This document shows positions 33,041 to 44,024 of a DNA stretch of 64,000 nucleotides, in pieces; position 1 is the first letter of the stretch, and the number at the start of each line of letters is the position of its first letter. Origin of the DNA: Tricholoma matsutake (Eukaryota; Basidiomycota; Agaricomycetes; Agaricales; Tricholomataceae); contig AP026550.1 in assembly GCA_026075535.2 (NCBI GenBank), positions 8,184,001-8,248,000 of the forward strand. Reading direction: 5' to 3'. Both the position numbers and the translations under genes were made by a program. Below the pieces are notes generated by a model. The model made no database searches and had not been told where the DNA came from. It saw only the letters and a list, made by a program, of their open reading frames with translations.

Positions 33041-34308
33041 TGATTCATCCCACAAGTACCAGCACCATTGATATCGTCCACAGCAACCAATCTGCCAACT
33101 TCAAATTTGGCACCATCTTTGACCTCCGAGATACCATTGCAACAGGTAATACATCCCTACCATGGCACTAAAGAAAAGTTGTATCTACCTCCCCATGAAT
33201 GCAACTTCGCATTGACAAGAAAGCAAAAGACAAAGATGGCCCATTGTACATCATACCCAACCCCCCATTCAAAAAGACAAGATCACCGAAGATGTCTTCA
33301 CCCAATTGATGAAAACACCAATTATCACACTAACTCCCAAAGAACTACTTTCACTATCGCCCAAAGTTCATATGAAATGGAAGGAACAGGTCACTGCACA
33401 TTGTATCCAGCAACCCGAAGGAAATAATGCTACAAATCTCCTTAATGATGATATTTTTGTAATTGACAACCCCTAAGAAACTTATATTAGCAGTCTTCAC
33501 CCTGGAGAAATACCCGAACCTTTCATCGCAGCAAAGGAATGGTACTCTATTTGATTGGTCATTATGAACATCAATGGCAGAAACCCAGTTGAAAGCATAG
33601 TTGATCTGGGTTCATCGATCATTGCAATGTCGGAAGAAGTTTGTCACGAACTCAGTCTCGCATACAATCCTTTGATACACATCCCTCTACAATCTGCTAA
33701 TGGTGGCATTGACCAGAGTCTAGGTTTAGCATGGAATGTACCTTGCGAAGTCAGTAGCATCACCCTCTACATGCAAATACACATCATCTGTGATCCAGCC
33801 TACAACATTCTGCTCGGATGGCCATTCAATGTTCTCACAGAAATTATGGTGAAGAATTATCAAAACAAAGCACAAATGATAACTATATTTGATCTGAACT
33901 CAACACAATCCTGCACTATTCCAACTATCCCCCAATCTAATCATCGAAGAAGAGTAGTTTGCGCAGATTTTCACAACTAGAGGATAAAATCTTGGAGAAT
34001 AAACAGTGGGCTCTCCTCATTTCTTTTGACCATTCTAATTCCTCTATAACTATTGAGTATACTGCAGATATTCCTGACATTGACTCCTCGAACTCTTTGA
34101 ACACTCTTTCCTTTTCCTCAATTCTTGTGAACATATATTTAATGGCTAGCCACCAGTATGCAACGTTCTTATTGGCCTTGATGGCCACCCCTATGCACAA
34201 TTCTATCATCATATCCCCTCCTGATGTTTCATCAACCGACTCTCTATACCGCAGCCTTGAAGAAGAAATACCAACCAGTCACCCAGAAAGTTTGACCAGT
34301 TATTACTG
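33041..34308 (+). pseudogene. pol: gypsy-3 protease and linker
   Basis: 33068-33470 is a degraded linker. 33555-33980 reads IVDLGSSIIAMSEEVCHELS, SANGGIDQSLGLAWNVPCEV and ICDPAYNILLGWPFNVLTE, a retropepsin-like protease. The active site is D-L-G instead of D-S/T-G; as I recall, relatives of this lineage carry D-P-G, so the exact meaning is unclear. The ORF after it (33959-34312) is cut by element B. Confidence 0.65.
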
Positions 34309-34574
34309 GTAAACTTTGCACTCCCCCCCATATTCCTATCAGAGTCCTAGGAGTCCGAGTTTTCCGATAGGAGTCCTACTAGTCTGACACTAGTCCTAGG
34401 AGTCCAATAGGAATCCAATCGGAATGTATTCTTGATGACCATGTACTTTTATTTCCAAGAAATTCCTAGTAAATTCCAAGTAAAGTCCTATGCAATTCCA
34501 ACAGGTAGTAGTTGGAATACCACACCATTTCGGAAGACTTAACTTGGTGAAAGTGCTTACAAAATAAATGGGCA

Positions 34575-34655
34575 GAGCAGGAATTGAACCCCAGACCTTG
34601 GTATATAAGTGACATGACTACCAAACAAGTGCTCAACCAGTTGAGCCACAGGAGC
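34575..34655 (-). repeat. tRNA-like module near the left end of B
   Basis: The minus strand reads TGGCTCAACTGGTTGAGCAC and GGGGTTCAATTCCTGC, clearly homologous to the right-end module of A1 and A2. Its 3' side points to the left end of B. Confidence 0.55.
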
Positions 34656-35899
34656 ATTAATAAATATGTAATATAAAGTCCATTCAAAGCACTTAGGATT
34701 AGTTCACTTATTTTTAACCTCTCTCACAAGAGCTCAAAAAAGGATTGTTGAGCCTTCGCGTCTTCGTGAGGGAGTACATAACTAATATAGATTTTAAAAA
34801 AAAACCCCACGCAAATGTGGGGGGGAGAATTAATTATACTATTTAATTATACTATTTTAAATTCTACAAAAAAAACCCACCTCCCTGCAAGACAGGGGGG
34901 AGGGGGTGGTGATGTGTCGCATCGGCTGTCTCATCAGCCCTGTCCCATTGTTTCCCCTCCCTCTCATCTCTGTCGTGTCTTGCCTCTCTCACCTTGCCTC
35001 CCCCGTGGCTTCCTTCCCCTCCCTCCTCTTCTGGTCGTCGTCTCCCTTTCCCCTTGTCGTTTTGTCCCCCCCCCCTCATCACCCTCGTAGTTCATCCCCC
35101 TCATTGTCTGCACCCACAAACCACCCTAAGGGCAGCTGCTTGTAGGTGTGTCGTTTGGTGCCATTGTCATCCCTCCATGCCATTCCTGTGCTCTCGCACC
35201 CCATATACACCCTGCCACCAGTCACTCACGGTGGTGATGGGGGGTGCTGGAGGTCATCAGTGTCGTGGGGGGTCCATACACTCATGATCCACCCTACAAG
35301 CAGCAGCTCATAGGTGTGGGGTGGGTGCGTTGTCAGTTCGTCAGTGATGTGGCATGAGGGGAGGGGTCGTGTGGTGCTTACTGGGTGGGTATTCCCCTTC
35401 TGGGGTCTCCTGGTGTTGCTCCCCATGCTCCTGACCACAATTGATACCCTCACATCCCATTTTGATGGGGAGGAGGGGGGTTGCCAGTGGCGTCGTTGGG
35501 TGTGGGTTGCTTGCATCGGTCCATCATTACCCATGTAGATTAGAACCTAGAAACAAAACAAATGAATTAGTTAGTTTACAAAAGTAAGAAACGAATGAAA
35601 AAAAAAAACTTACTACAGGCCCAAATGACGATTGCATCATTTGGGGATCATTTGGGCTGCATGGCATCGAAACTGGTCATTTCCAGTCTTGGGGGCTCAT
35701 CTAGAGATGGGGGTGGAGTGGGAGTGGTGGGAGTTGCTGGGTTGAGGTGGTTGAGGTGGGGGGGATGGAAGTGGTGTGCTTGTTGTTGGTGGTAGTGGTG
35801 GGAGTGATGAGCTGGCAGGTGTGATGACATGGCTATGTCCTTTGTCATCACACCCATGGGAATGGTATGTAGTGTAGTATGATCACTTACCTGTACTGA

Positions 35900-35975
35900 C
35901 TGCTTAGCCTAATGGTATTATTGTCAGTTTAGGCTTACATAATCTTCTGTAATGTCAAGTGTTCGATTCTTGTGT
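35900..35975 (+). repeat. tRNA-like module near the right end of B
   Basis: TTAGCCTAATGGTATTATTG (A-box-like) and GTGTTCGATTCTTG (B-box-like). It differs from the left-end module, so B carries two unlike tRNA-like sequences, both reading outward. Confidence 0.5.
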
Positions 35976-36290
35976 GTGCGTTTAATTTTTCATACTATAT
36001 TACTAAGCAAGGCTGCTTTCATTCCTATCAGAATCCTATGTTGTCCGATGTCTTAGCATAACTTCGGACTAGTCCTATGTGATTTCTATGATCGGAAATT
36101 CCTAGGAAATTCTGATAGTCCAATCGAAATTTGCTCGGACTACATTGGACTGGACTAGGACTAAATGTGCCATTTCATGTCAATTTGGCTGGTGAAAATG
36201 ACATCGGAATATGGTTGGATTCTGATCAGAATCATCGGAATCATTGGACTCCTATGAATACAGGGGGGAGTGTAAAGACCTCTATTACCA

Positions 36291-37450
36291 AACTACCCGA
36301 TTGATTTTGCATTAAGATAGGTGACATCTAGATCCAGCACCCTTATGTAAGCTGCTTAGTAAGCGCCAAGCCTGGCCAAATATGAGATTAAAAACATTTA
36401 TTGCAACTTTTGAGAAGCAAAGAGTGGCTTTCTAAATGCTGAGAGGTATATGTGGTATATAAAATCCAGTTCTCTGCCCTGGATGCTTGTCAGGGGTCCA
36501 CACTAATCAGCTGCTACAGATCACAATTAAATCCAGCTTTGCAAGGAAACAAGCAAATGCTGTGTCTGTCCAGATCTGGCAATGTGGCAATTGCCTGTGA
36601 TGAGGTTCCATCACCCAGATCATGGCTTACCCAATCTGGCAACTTTCCTGCTGGTGGGTCATGAGTTGTGACCTCTGACTGGGGCAATAGGCTGGCATGT
36701 CATGTGCACCATTTACTCCCACTAGGTTAGATCAGAAAGTAGTGATACCTAAGGCAACAGGATAGTCTAGTGGTAGGGGTAGCAGAAGTAAATCCCCCTG
36801 ATGAGAACCTTTGCATGTGTGAAACTGCTACCAACTGCCAACTTTTCAGCACCTCTCCTTTGTGTAGCTGCAACCTATCTTCAGAGACGAAGCAGTGGCC
36901 AACATGATGTGCACGATGATGGCCCTGCGCTTGCACTCATGTGGAAGCTAGTCATTGTGAGTCATGCCTCTTCACATGACTTTGGCTATACCATCATAGC
37001 AGTGTTTGCTGTTGTTCTATGTGCTTGGTGGGTGTGATTAGCCTGAGCATCATCATTTCTAAATTTTAATCCTCCTTAGAGCTGAAGTATCTATATAAGT
37101 AGAGTGTTTACATCCACATAAAAGGTCCCTCAGATTAAATATGTGGTCATCTCAGTCTTGTATACCCTATTTATGTATGGCAATATCACATGACCTGGCC
37201 AAATGTTCCATGTCAAATATTCAAAAGCATCAGAACTTTGTCCAAAAAGGTCTAGAAAGCATTTAAACCAGAATAAAATTTAAAAACTTGTGGCCACTAC
37301 TACTCAACAACTAGCCCAAAATATTATATTATAATTGCAGAGGGTGGTACATTGACATCCTATCTGTCTATCTCTGCATCCAGAATTGTCAGATATGTAA
37401 TGTGGTGAGGGTAGAGGATGCTGCTAGACAATGATGTTTCTGCTTACATA
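36291..37450. other. unassigned stretch within gypsy-3
   Basis: This lies between element B and the RT segment. Some of it should be the protease-RT linker of gypsy-3, but I could not recognise it. The length suggests another unrecognised insertion. Short ORFs here have no similarity I know. Confidence 0.35.
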
Positions 37451-39230
37451 ATGGGTGCTGGAAATGGCTGTCGCCTATCTTATTCGAACAATAACTGGTG
37501 ACCCCCTTGAGAATATGCCAAAACTCAAAAACTCAATCCTCATCCCCCATCATTTATCCCCTCTCCACAATATACACTTGTATGCAAAGCTATTATCGAC
37601 ACAAACCATCCTGGTGATTTCCTATGGCCAGAAGAATGAAAGCTTATGCACAACTTTATCCAAAATCACAAAATGGGTTTTGCATGGACTGAACAAGAAT
37701 GAGGAAGTTTTTGCCCCAACTTCTTTCCTCCTATCAAATTCCCTGTCATTCTTCACACTCCATGGGTCAAACATAATATCCCTATACCTCCTGGTCTGTA
37801 CAAACAGATCTGCGAAATGCTGAAAAAGAAGATAGAAGCAGGAGTATACGAGTCATCAAACTCATTGTATCAGTCGCGATGGTTTTGCATTGTGAAGAAA
37901 GATGCAAAATCACTGCGAATTGTCCACAGTCTCAAACCGCTAAACTAAGTAACAATTCAGCACTCTGGTGTCATCCCGATCCCCGAGCATCTAGCTGAAC
38001 AGTTTGGGGGATGGGCTTGCAGTGGAATGTTGGACCTATATGTTGCATTTGACGAAAGGAAAGTTGCAGAATCATCTCGAGATCTAACAATGTTTCAGAC
38101 ACCTTTCAGAGCACTTCAAATTGTCACCCTACCAATGGGTTGGATGAACTTGGTTTTGATTTTACACAACGATGTCACATTCATCCTACAACCTGAAATC
38201 CCTCATATCACCATCCCTTACATTGATGACACACCAGTTAAGGGTCCGAAATCGGAATATCAAACAATTGGAGGATCTTATGAAATGATTGCCAATAATC
38301 CAGGCATTCGATGCTTCATTTGGGAACATTTCGGGAATCTAAATCATATAGTCCAATGTATGAAGTATTGCAGAGGAACATTTTCAGGACTCAAGCTATT
38401 CCTTTGCATCCCCAAAATTACTGTTTTAGGGCATCATTGCAATATCAAAGGTCATATGGCTGATCCCACTGGCATCGCAGCGGTTAGCAAATGGGGACCT
38501 TGTCAAAGCCTTACCAAAGTCAAGGCATTTTTAGGAACTATTGGAGTTTGTTGTATCTTTATTCAAAACTTTGCTCAATGTGCTACAGCTCTAATACACC
38601 TTACATGAAAAGATGTCCCTTTTGAATTCAGACTGAAGGAAATTGCAGCACAGGAAGACCTAAAGCAAGCACTCATCAATTCCCCAGCAATTTGTGCTAT
38701 CAACTACTCATCTGACACCCCAGTTATCCTATCAGTTGACACTTTGTACATCGCTATTGGGTTCTTTCTCACACAATGCGATCCCAACAACCATCAAAAA
38801 TGGTATTACAGTCGATTGGGCTCAATCATGCTTAATGACCAAGAATCCCAGTTCTTGCAAGCAAAACTCGAACTCTACAGTCTATATTGCACTCTTGGAG
38901 CACTTCAATTGTATCTAATAGGGGTCCGAAACCTCATCATCGAAGTTGATGAAAGGTATATCAAAGGCATGCTCTTGAATCCTGATATTGTACCTAGCGC
39001 AGCATCAATTGATGGATCATCTCAATTCTCACTTTTCACTTCACATTAGTTCATGTCACAGGTACACATCATGGTCCAGACGGACTTTTGAGACATCCTC
39101 CACAAGATGAAGATGACCAGTTTGATAACAAAAATGATTTTGGAGACTGGATTGATCATCTTCATAGTTTTGTACACCAAATCAATCCCATTACGACTCA
39201 TCCCTTTACTTCCTATTGAGTTTTGACACT
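37451..39230 (+). pseudogene. pol: gypsy-3 reverse transcriptase and RNase H
   Basis: PLENMPKLKNSILIPHHLSP, PGLYKQICEMLKKKIEAGVY and WFCIVKKDAKSLRIVHSLKP mark the fingers; MLDLYVAFDERKVAESSRDL and TFQTPF-like sequence mark the palm. The catalytic box is IPYIDDTPV, intact. RKDVPFEF and SYIAIGF-type RNase H with LVHVTGTHHGPDGL follow. TAA, TGA and frameshifts break it repeatedly (near 37635, 37945, 38605). Confidence 0.8.
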
Positions 39231-39399
39231 CTCCCTCTGTTCAGATCTCAGTAAGGGGGAGGATCTGACCTACGACAATGTCCCACAAATGAACAATGCA
39301 AAAAAGGATGATGAAAGATTACTTCACGTTCGAAAATGGTTAGAGGATTTTGTATGACCTCCAGATTTATCAGATACCAAATATGCTACCTTCATTTGA

Positions 39400-40680
39400 T
39401 ATTGCACTGAATTTTTCTTAGATTGCAGCAAACTTCGGAGAAAGGACTCTCACGGAGCTCACAAAATTGTCGCAATTCCTGAATGTTGTCTTGAAGTTAT
39501 TTGTGCAGCTCATGATGATATTGGACACAAGATGGTGTTCGCAACAAAATCAGTCATTTCTCTACAATTCTGGTGGCCTAACATGAAAGCAGACATTGCA
39601 TGGTTTATTTGCACCTGCCACCTCTGCCAAGTACGACAAACTAGAAATCTCCTTATCCCACCTACCATTGCCACACCTGCACCTTTATTTGGCAAAATCT
39701 ACATTGATACTATGCAAATGCCTCCTTTGAGCAGATTCAAGTATATCGTACAAGGTCGATGTTCGCTAACAACCTATCCCAAATGATGAGATCTTTGACG
39801 ATAAAATGCCATGACCCTTGGCAATTGGATCTTTGAAGACATCATTTGTAGATGGGGTTCCATATACAAAATCATGAGCGATAACAGATCAGCCTTCATC
39901 ACAGCATTGGAGTACCTTTTGAAATGATATCATATTAACCACATTCAGATTAGCAGTTACAATTCTTGTGAGAATGGACTTGTCAAAAGAGCTCATTTTG
40001 ACATTTGACAATTGTTATTCAAAGCAGTCAATGGAGATCAGAGCAAATGGTCAGCTGGAGCACACTCTGTGTTTTGGGCAGAACGAGTTACAGTTCGTAG
40101 ACATATGGGTTGCTCTCCTTACTTCACAGTTACAGGTTCACACCCCCTCATCCTGCTCAACATTTCCAAAGCAACATACTTGCAACCCCCTCCCGATTCT
40201 ATATTATTGACAACCGATCTCATTGCTTGAAGAGCAATAGCATTACAAAAACAATCATCTGACCTTGAAATTCTATATTCGAAAGTCTATACTGCTCGAC
40301 TCAAAGCTGCAAAACATTTCGAACTCGTTCACAAACAAACGATGCACGACTACAACTTCGAAAAAGGCGACCTGGTCCTACTTCGAAACATGCAAATTGA
40401 GAAATCCCTCAATCACAAAATGCAACCTCGATATTTAGGTCCCCTCATCATTATTGATCAAAACTATGGAGGAGCCACATCATCTGTGAACTCAACAGTT
40501 CAGTATTCCATTGGCCAGTCATTGCCTTCTGACTCCTTCCCTATTTTTCTCAAAAATCAATTCCCCTTCCACCGAACTTCCTCGATATCAACTCCAAACA
40601 TCTCGAAAAAATTCAAAACACTTTGAACATCGACAAAGATATTCCCAAAGACCTTCCAGACTTCAAAGATGAATAATTAT
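39400..40680 (+). pseudogene. pol: gypsy-3 integrase
   Basis: Zinc-binding segment AHDDIGHKMVFATKSVISLQ with FWWPNMKADI and CTCHLCQVRQTRN. The core has D in IYIDTMQMPP and D in IMSDNRSAF, with the expected E near SSYNSCENGLVKRAH. The C-terminal part, YNFEKGDLVLLRNMQIEKSL, ends with PRYLGPLIIIDQNYGGA. Several stops near 39785-39830, 39925 and 40005. No chromodomain seen. Confidence 0.75.
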
Positions 40681-40913
40681 TTCTTTCTCTTTGTTCGCGA
40701 TCACTTACCTATGCCTTCAATTTCTTTTAGTGTACAATACAAGTCATGATATCACATTAGAGTGTGGTCATGCAAACTCCAAAAGGGTTTTTTGGCCATG
40801 ATGATCTACTGAGCCTTTCCCTTATTTTCCTTTTGTTTTACATTTCTTATTGCTACTTTTGAGACTCACAAAAAAATTAAAATTGTAAAATCAGAAAGAA
40901 CAACAAAAATTTT
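40681..40913. other. 3' flank of gypsy-3
   Basis: Short AT-rich stretch after the integrase. A polypurine tract and 3' LTR would be expected; I could not identify either. Confidence 0.35.
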
Positions 40914-41639
40914 CTATTCCTCCAACATTTCCTCCACCACCTCTATCTGTCTACACAATACCTCCAATTCGACCTTCATCACTGCCAATTTCTTCATGAG
41001 AATCTGGTGACGCATCACCCACTCATCCACAGCCTCAGCCTCCTCAAACCCATGGACTTCCTTCCCTTTCGCCTTTCCCTTTCCCTTCAATGACCTCTTT
41101 TTCTCCTTCAATGGTCTCGAAGGTCCCACAACCAGTTCAACTTCAGCGATGGGGCCCACTATGCAAATCTGAGGCACTTCCAATCCAAAAAATAGGTTAG
41201 TGTACACTATGAAATTAATTCAAGTGACTTTCATACCTAATTTTGGGTATGTTGCCCAATTTGAATCCCTGCTCTTCATTACCCCAATTCTTGGGGCCTC
41301 ACCTTTGCGAATCCCCCTCCTTGACATCCCTTCCCAATAGCACCCCTGCACCTCATTGGTGCATTTTGTACATTTCGGGGCCCCCTCATCAACAATACAA
41401 CGTGGCTGGGATTTCATCCCAGTGCATCGATTGCACTACGAAATTGTTAGCGGTCTGAAAAACCTTCGAAGTCAAACAAGAAAACTTACTGGACCTTCAA
41501 AGTTGAGCAGTCTGCTCATTGCGAACTTTGCCCACTTTGCTGCTAACATGTCCTCATCAAACTTGCCCTCCATGTCATCATTTGCATTGATGTCCACTAC
41601 CTTCTGCTTCCCTGTCCTGATGGTTGGCAGTTCCTCCTC
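40914..41639 (-). CDS. zinc-cluster orphan protein, C-terminal exons
   Basis: Minus strand. An exon reads DINANDDMEGKFDEDMLAAK and WAKFAMSRLLNFEGP, then an intron GTAAGTTTTCTTG...TTTCGTAG. The next exon reads CNRCTGMKSQPRC and CTKCTNEVQGCYWEGMSRRG, six cysteines spaced like a Zn(2)Cys(6)-type cluster. The last exon is Lys-rich (KEKKRSLKGKGKAKGKEV) and coiled-coil-like, ending VVEEMLEE at 40914. The 5' side is separated from the rest by a solo LTR. The family is common in agaric genomes next to transposons; role unknown. Confidence 0.5.
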
Positions 41640-42074
41640 TGTAAGGGGACTAGGGGGACTAGGGGGGGTGTCCTGTGTGTTTCTCCTATTTTTTATGTTT
41701 GTTCTATATTTTTCCTCACTTCATTTCCTTCTATTCTTCATTTTCTATGATTTTTCCGGTTTTTATTACTGATTTCCCTTTCTATCATGTTTGTGCATGT
41801 TGACAGTTTTATATTTAGAGGCGGAGCACCCCTTCCAACATCTACCCCTTGGTATGATGTCATTCAGTGGCCTTGATCTGCCTATCTCTGCCTTTTCTAT
41901 TTTTAGGTTATTATTTGATTTTTGACGTCTTCACATATACTGGGCATCAGCAAAAGGATCCTTAGAGTTTTCTCTTTGGATTTCCCTTTGCTAGGTGTGC
42001 CCCCTATCCCTGGAATATGTAGTATAATTTTAACTCTGGGTTTCCCTTTGCTAGAGGCTGAGGTTGCCCTTACA
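41640..42074 (+). repeat. solo LTR (435 bp), gypsy-2 family
   Basis: TGTAAGGGGACTAGGGGG... to ...GGTTGCCCTTACA, same family as the gypsy-2 LTRs but in the opposite orientation and more diverged. The 5-bp duplication TCCTC (41635-41639 and 42075-42079) is exact. Confidence 0.92.
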
Positions 42075-42090
42075 TCCTCTTCGTTTCCAT

Positions 42091-42323
42091 CAAGGCAGGA
42101 GTAGGGGTATACCCTTGTGTTTTGGGGCTAAGGGTATGAGGGGTAAGGGTAGGGGTTTGGAAGTTCATACCCTTGCATACCCCTGTATGCTTAGTAAGGG
42201 TATAGGGGTATGCCAGGGGTATGCTTATGTAAGAATATCATTTGATTTTTTCAGCTACAAAGACTCATATTCAAGATTTTCATCAATTAAATTCAGATTT
42301 TGGGATTGTCCAACATGATAATG
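42091..42323. mobile_element. MITE copy 2, truncated
   Basis: Matches the first half of MITE copy 3 (from its TIR to CAACATGATAATG) and stops there, so one end and its TIR are missing. It lies 16 bases from the solo LTR. Confidence 0.85.
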
Positions 42324-43740
42324 TGATGTGGTAATGGAATCTTCAGAATCGGCCTCGGCATCAGATTCACCATTAGATCCAGTCTCTAAGGATGACAGAA
42401 AAGCATCTGCAGCATCAGATGCAGGGGGGAAAGCAGCTGCATCTGTTGAAGTTGAATTGGCAGCTGGAGACGAGGAGGTAGAATCGGGAAGATAAAAGGG
42501 TGCAGCATCAAAGCTAGTCAGGGAACCTGTAGGGGAAGATGATGACTGATCATTGTCACCCTGCCATGCCATGAGTGCCTGAAAGGTGATGGGCTGATCA
42601 GCATCACTTGATGCATCATCTTTGCCTTGCCATGCCATGGCTGCCTGAAAGGCAGTGGGCTGATCTGCACTTGACACATCATCTTGGCCTTGCCAAACCA
42701 TGGCAGTGGGCTGGCCGGCTTCTGCATCAGGCAAGGCATCGGGGCATGGGAGTGGCATCAGGAATGGGAGTGGGAGTGGGAGTGGGAGTGGGAGGAGGAG
42801 CGGGGCTGGGAGTGGGGCCGGGAGGCAATGAATTGTCTGCTCCATCACCTGATACTGTGGGTGGTCGACCATAGGCATTGGATGCAACTGTTGAGACCAT
42901 TGGTGTGCTCAACCACACCTTTCTTCCCTTCGCACCATCAGGCAGAGACAACCGATACTTGGAATGCTGTTGTTTGCCCTTGCTCTTGGTCTTCTCATTA
43001 GCACCCAAAACATCACTTTCCATGATGTCAACACCCCAGGTCCACTTGTAGGAGCTGGGGGGAAGGGACTTCAGGTGCTCAAGTTCTGCCTGTGCATTTG
43101 CTGCCACCAGTTCTGATTTTCTTCTTACCGCTGTTTGCCTTGAAGGTTGCCCAGCGCATTGAAGGGGTTTTGATCCCATTTCCAAAGCCTGTGGTTCAGC
43201 CTGGAGCTCCTTCAGCAGGGCAAGCTCATGAACTCAGTGTAACGCTGCTGCTTTCCTGACATTGGCATTCAATGCAGCATCTGCTGATGATTTGCAGCCG
43301 TCTATAAACTGAAGCATACTGCACATTTCATGCAGCATATAATTCAAGACACCCTGGAGGTTGATGCAGGATTGGCAATCGGCAGTGGGAGTGGCAATGG
43401 CCTGGGAAGCAGGAGTGGGTGAGTCAGACTCAGTGAAGTACTGCTTATGGTGATCAAGGCACTGATCCAGGGTGTCGATGCCCATAATGCTGTCTGCTGC
43501 CAGTTCACTATGATGTCTCCACCAATCCAGGGCATATGAGGGCACTAGACTGCTTGTAAGTTTGGGGGGGACACCATCATCCAACATGGCCAAGAGGGAT
43601 GGATGGAATCCGAGTGGTAGGTGGTCACAGTTTACCTCAGCAAGACTGTCAGCCAAGGAACGAAGCAGGATCAGCACCTTGAACACCAGGCCGATTGATG
43701 TGGCAAAGCCGATTTGAGACATGATGCACAGCTGCAATAT
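42324..43740 (-). pseudogene. orphan gene, 5' part of the zinc-cluster gene or its neighbour
   Basis: Minus frame 43737-43234 (HPSLLAMLDDGVPPKLTSSL, YALDWWRHHSELAADSIMGI) reaches a TGA at about 43231. The same frame continues as 43185-42727 with PPSSYKWTWGVDIMESDVLG and LPDGAKGRKVWLSTP. The neighbouring frame 42887-42255 has three WQGxDDxSS-type repeats and a Ser/Asp-rich end that runs into the MITE. Possibly one gene with 40914-41639; I cannot prove continuity. Similar Pro-rich text with PDAEVGQPTWQGQDDASS occurs at 53700. Confidence 0.4.
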
Positions 43741-44024
43741 TTTTGAGAGACGAATCTCTTACTTGATTCATAAAAGATCCTGCTTACGAGCTCACAATAC
43801 AGAACCTTTTGCATCCATTTTTGCTTTAAGACATTTGCCCCTTGCATGTGCAACAGGACTTGATGGAAATGGGACTCTGCATACCAAATGATCTGCTGTG
43901 TATGCATTTGGAGTGGACCTTTCAGCCCCGATTGTAAAGAAAAAGGGTTGAAGACTGAGAGACATTTATTTGACATGTTGATTGTGGTTAGAGATCAAGA
44001 TGATTGAGTTTATGTAATAGAGGG

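Larger units (their letters stand above)
34309..36282. mobile_element. TIR element B (about 1974 bp) inserted in gypsy-3
   Basis: Left end GTAAACTTTGCACTCCCCCC, right end in reverse GAGGTCTTTACACTCCCCCC. Flanks TATTACTG (34301-34308) and TATTACCA (36283-36290) are a likely 8-bp duplication with two changes. Subterminal repeats are of AGTCCTAGGAGTCC type. The interior has an intron-bearing module on the minus strand (about 35544-35612), the GATGTGAGGGT block (minus, 35390-35480), a hairpin motif (about 35303), and tRNA-like modules near both ends. No transposase. Confidence 0.75.

Noticed and set aside
34864..35145. Ser/Pro/Leu-rich overlapping ORFs in element B
   Set aside because: C/T-rich low-complexity sequence, open in several frames, no similarity.
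36755..36870. Possible tRNA-like sequence (GATAGTCTAGTGGTAGGGG)
   Set aside because: Only an A-box-like run is present; no B box at a suitable distance.
42608..43001. Plus-strand Trp/Glu/Gly-rich ORFs
   Set aside because: Antisense of the Pro-rich repeats of the minus-strand orphan gene.
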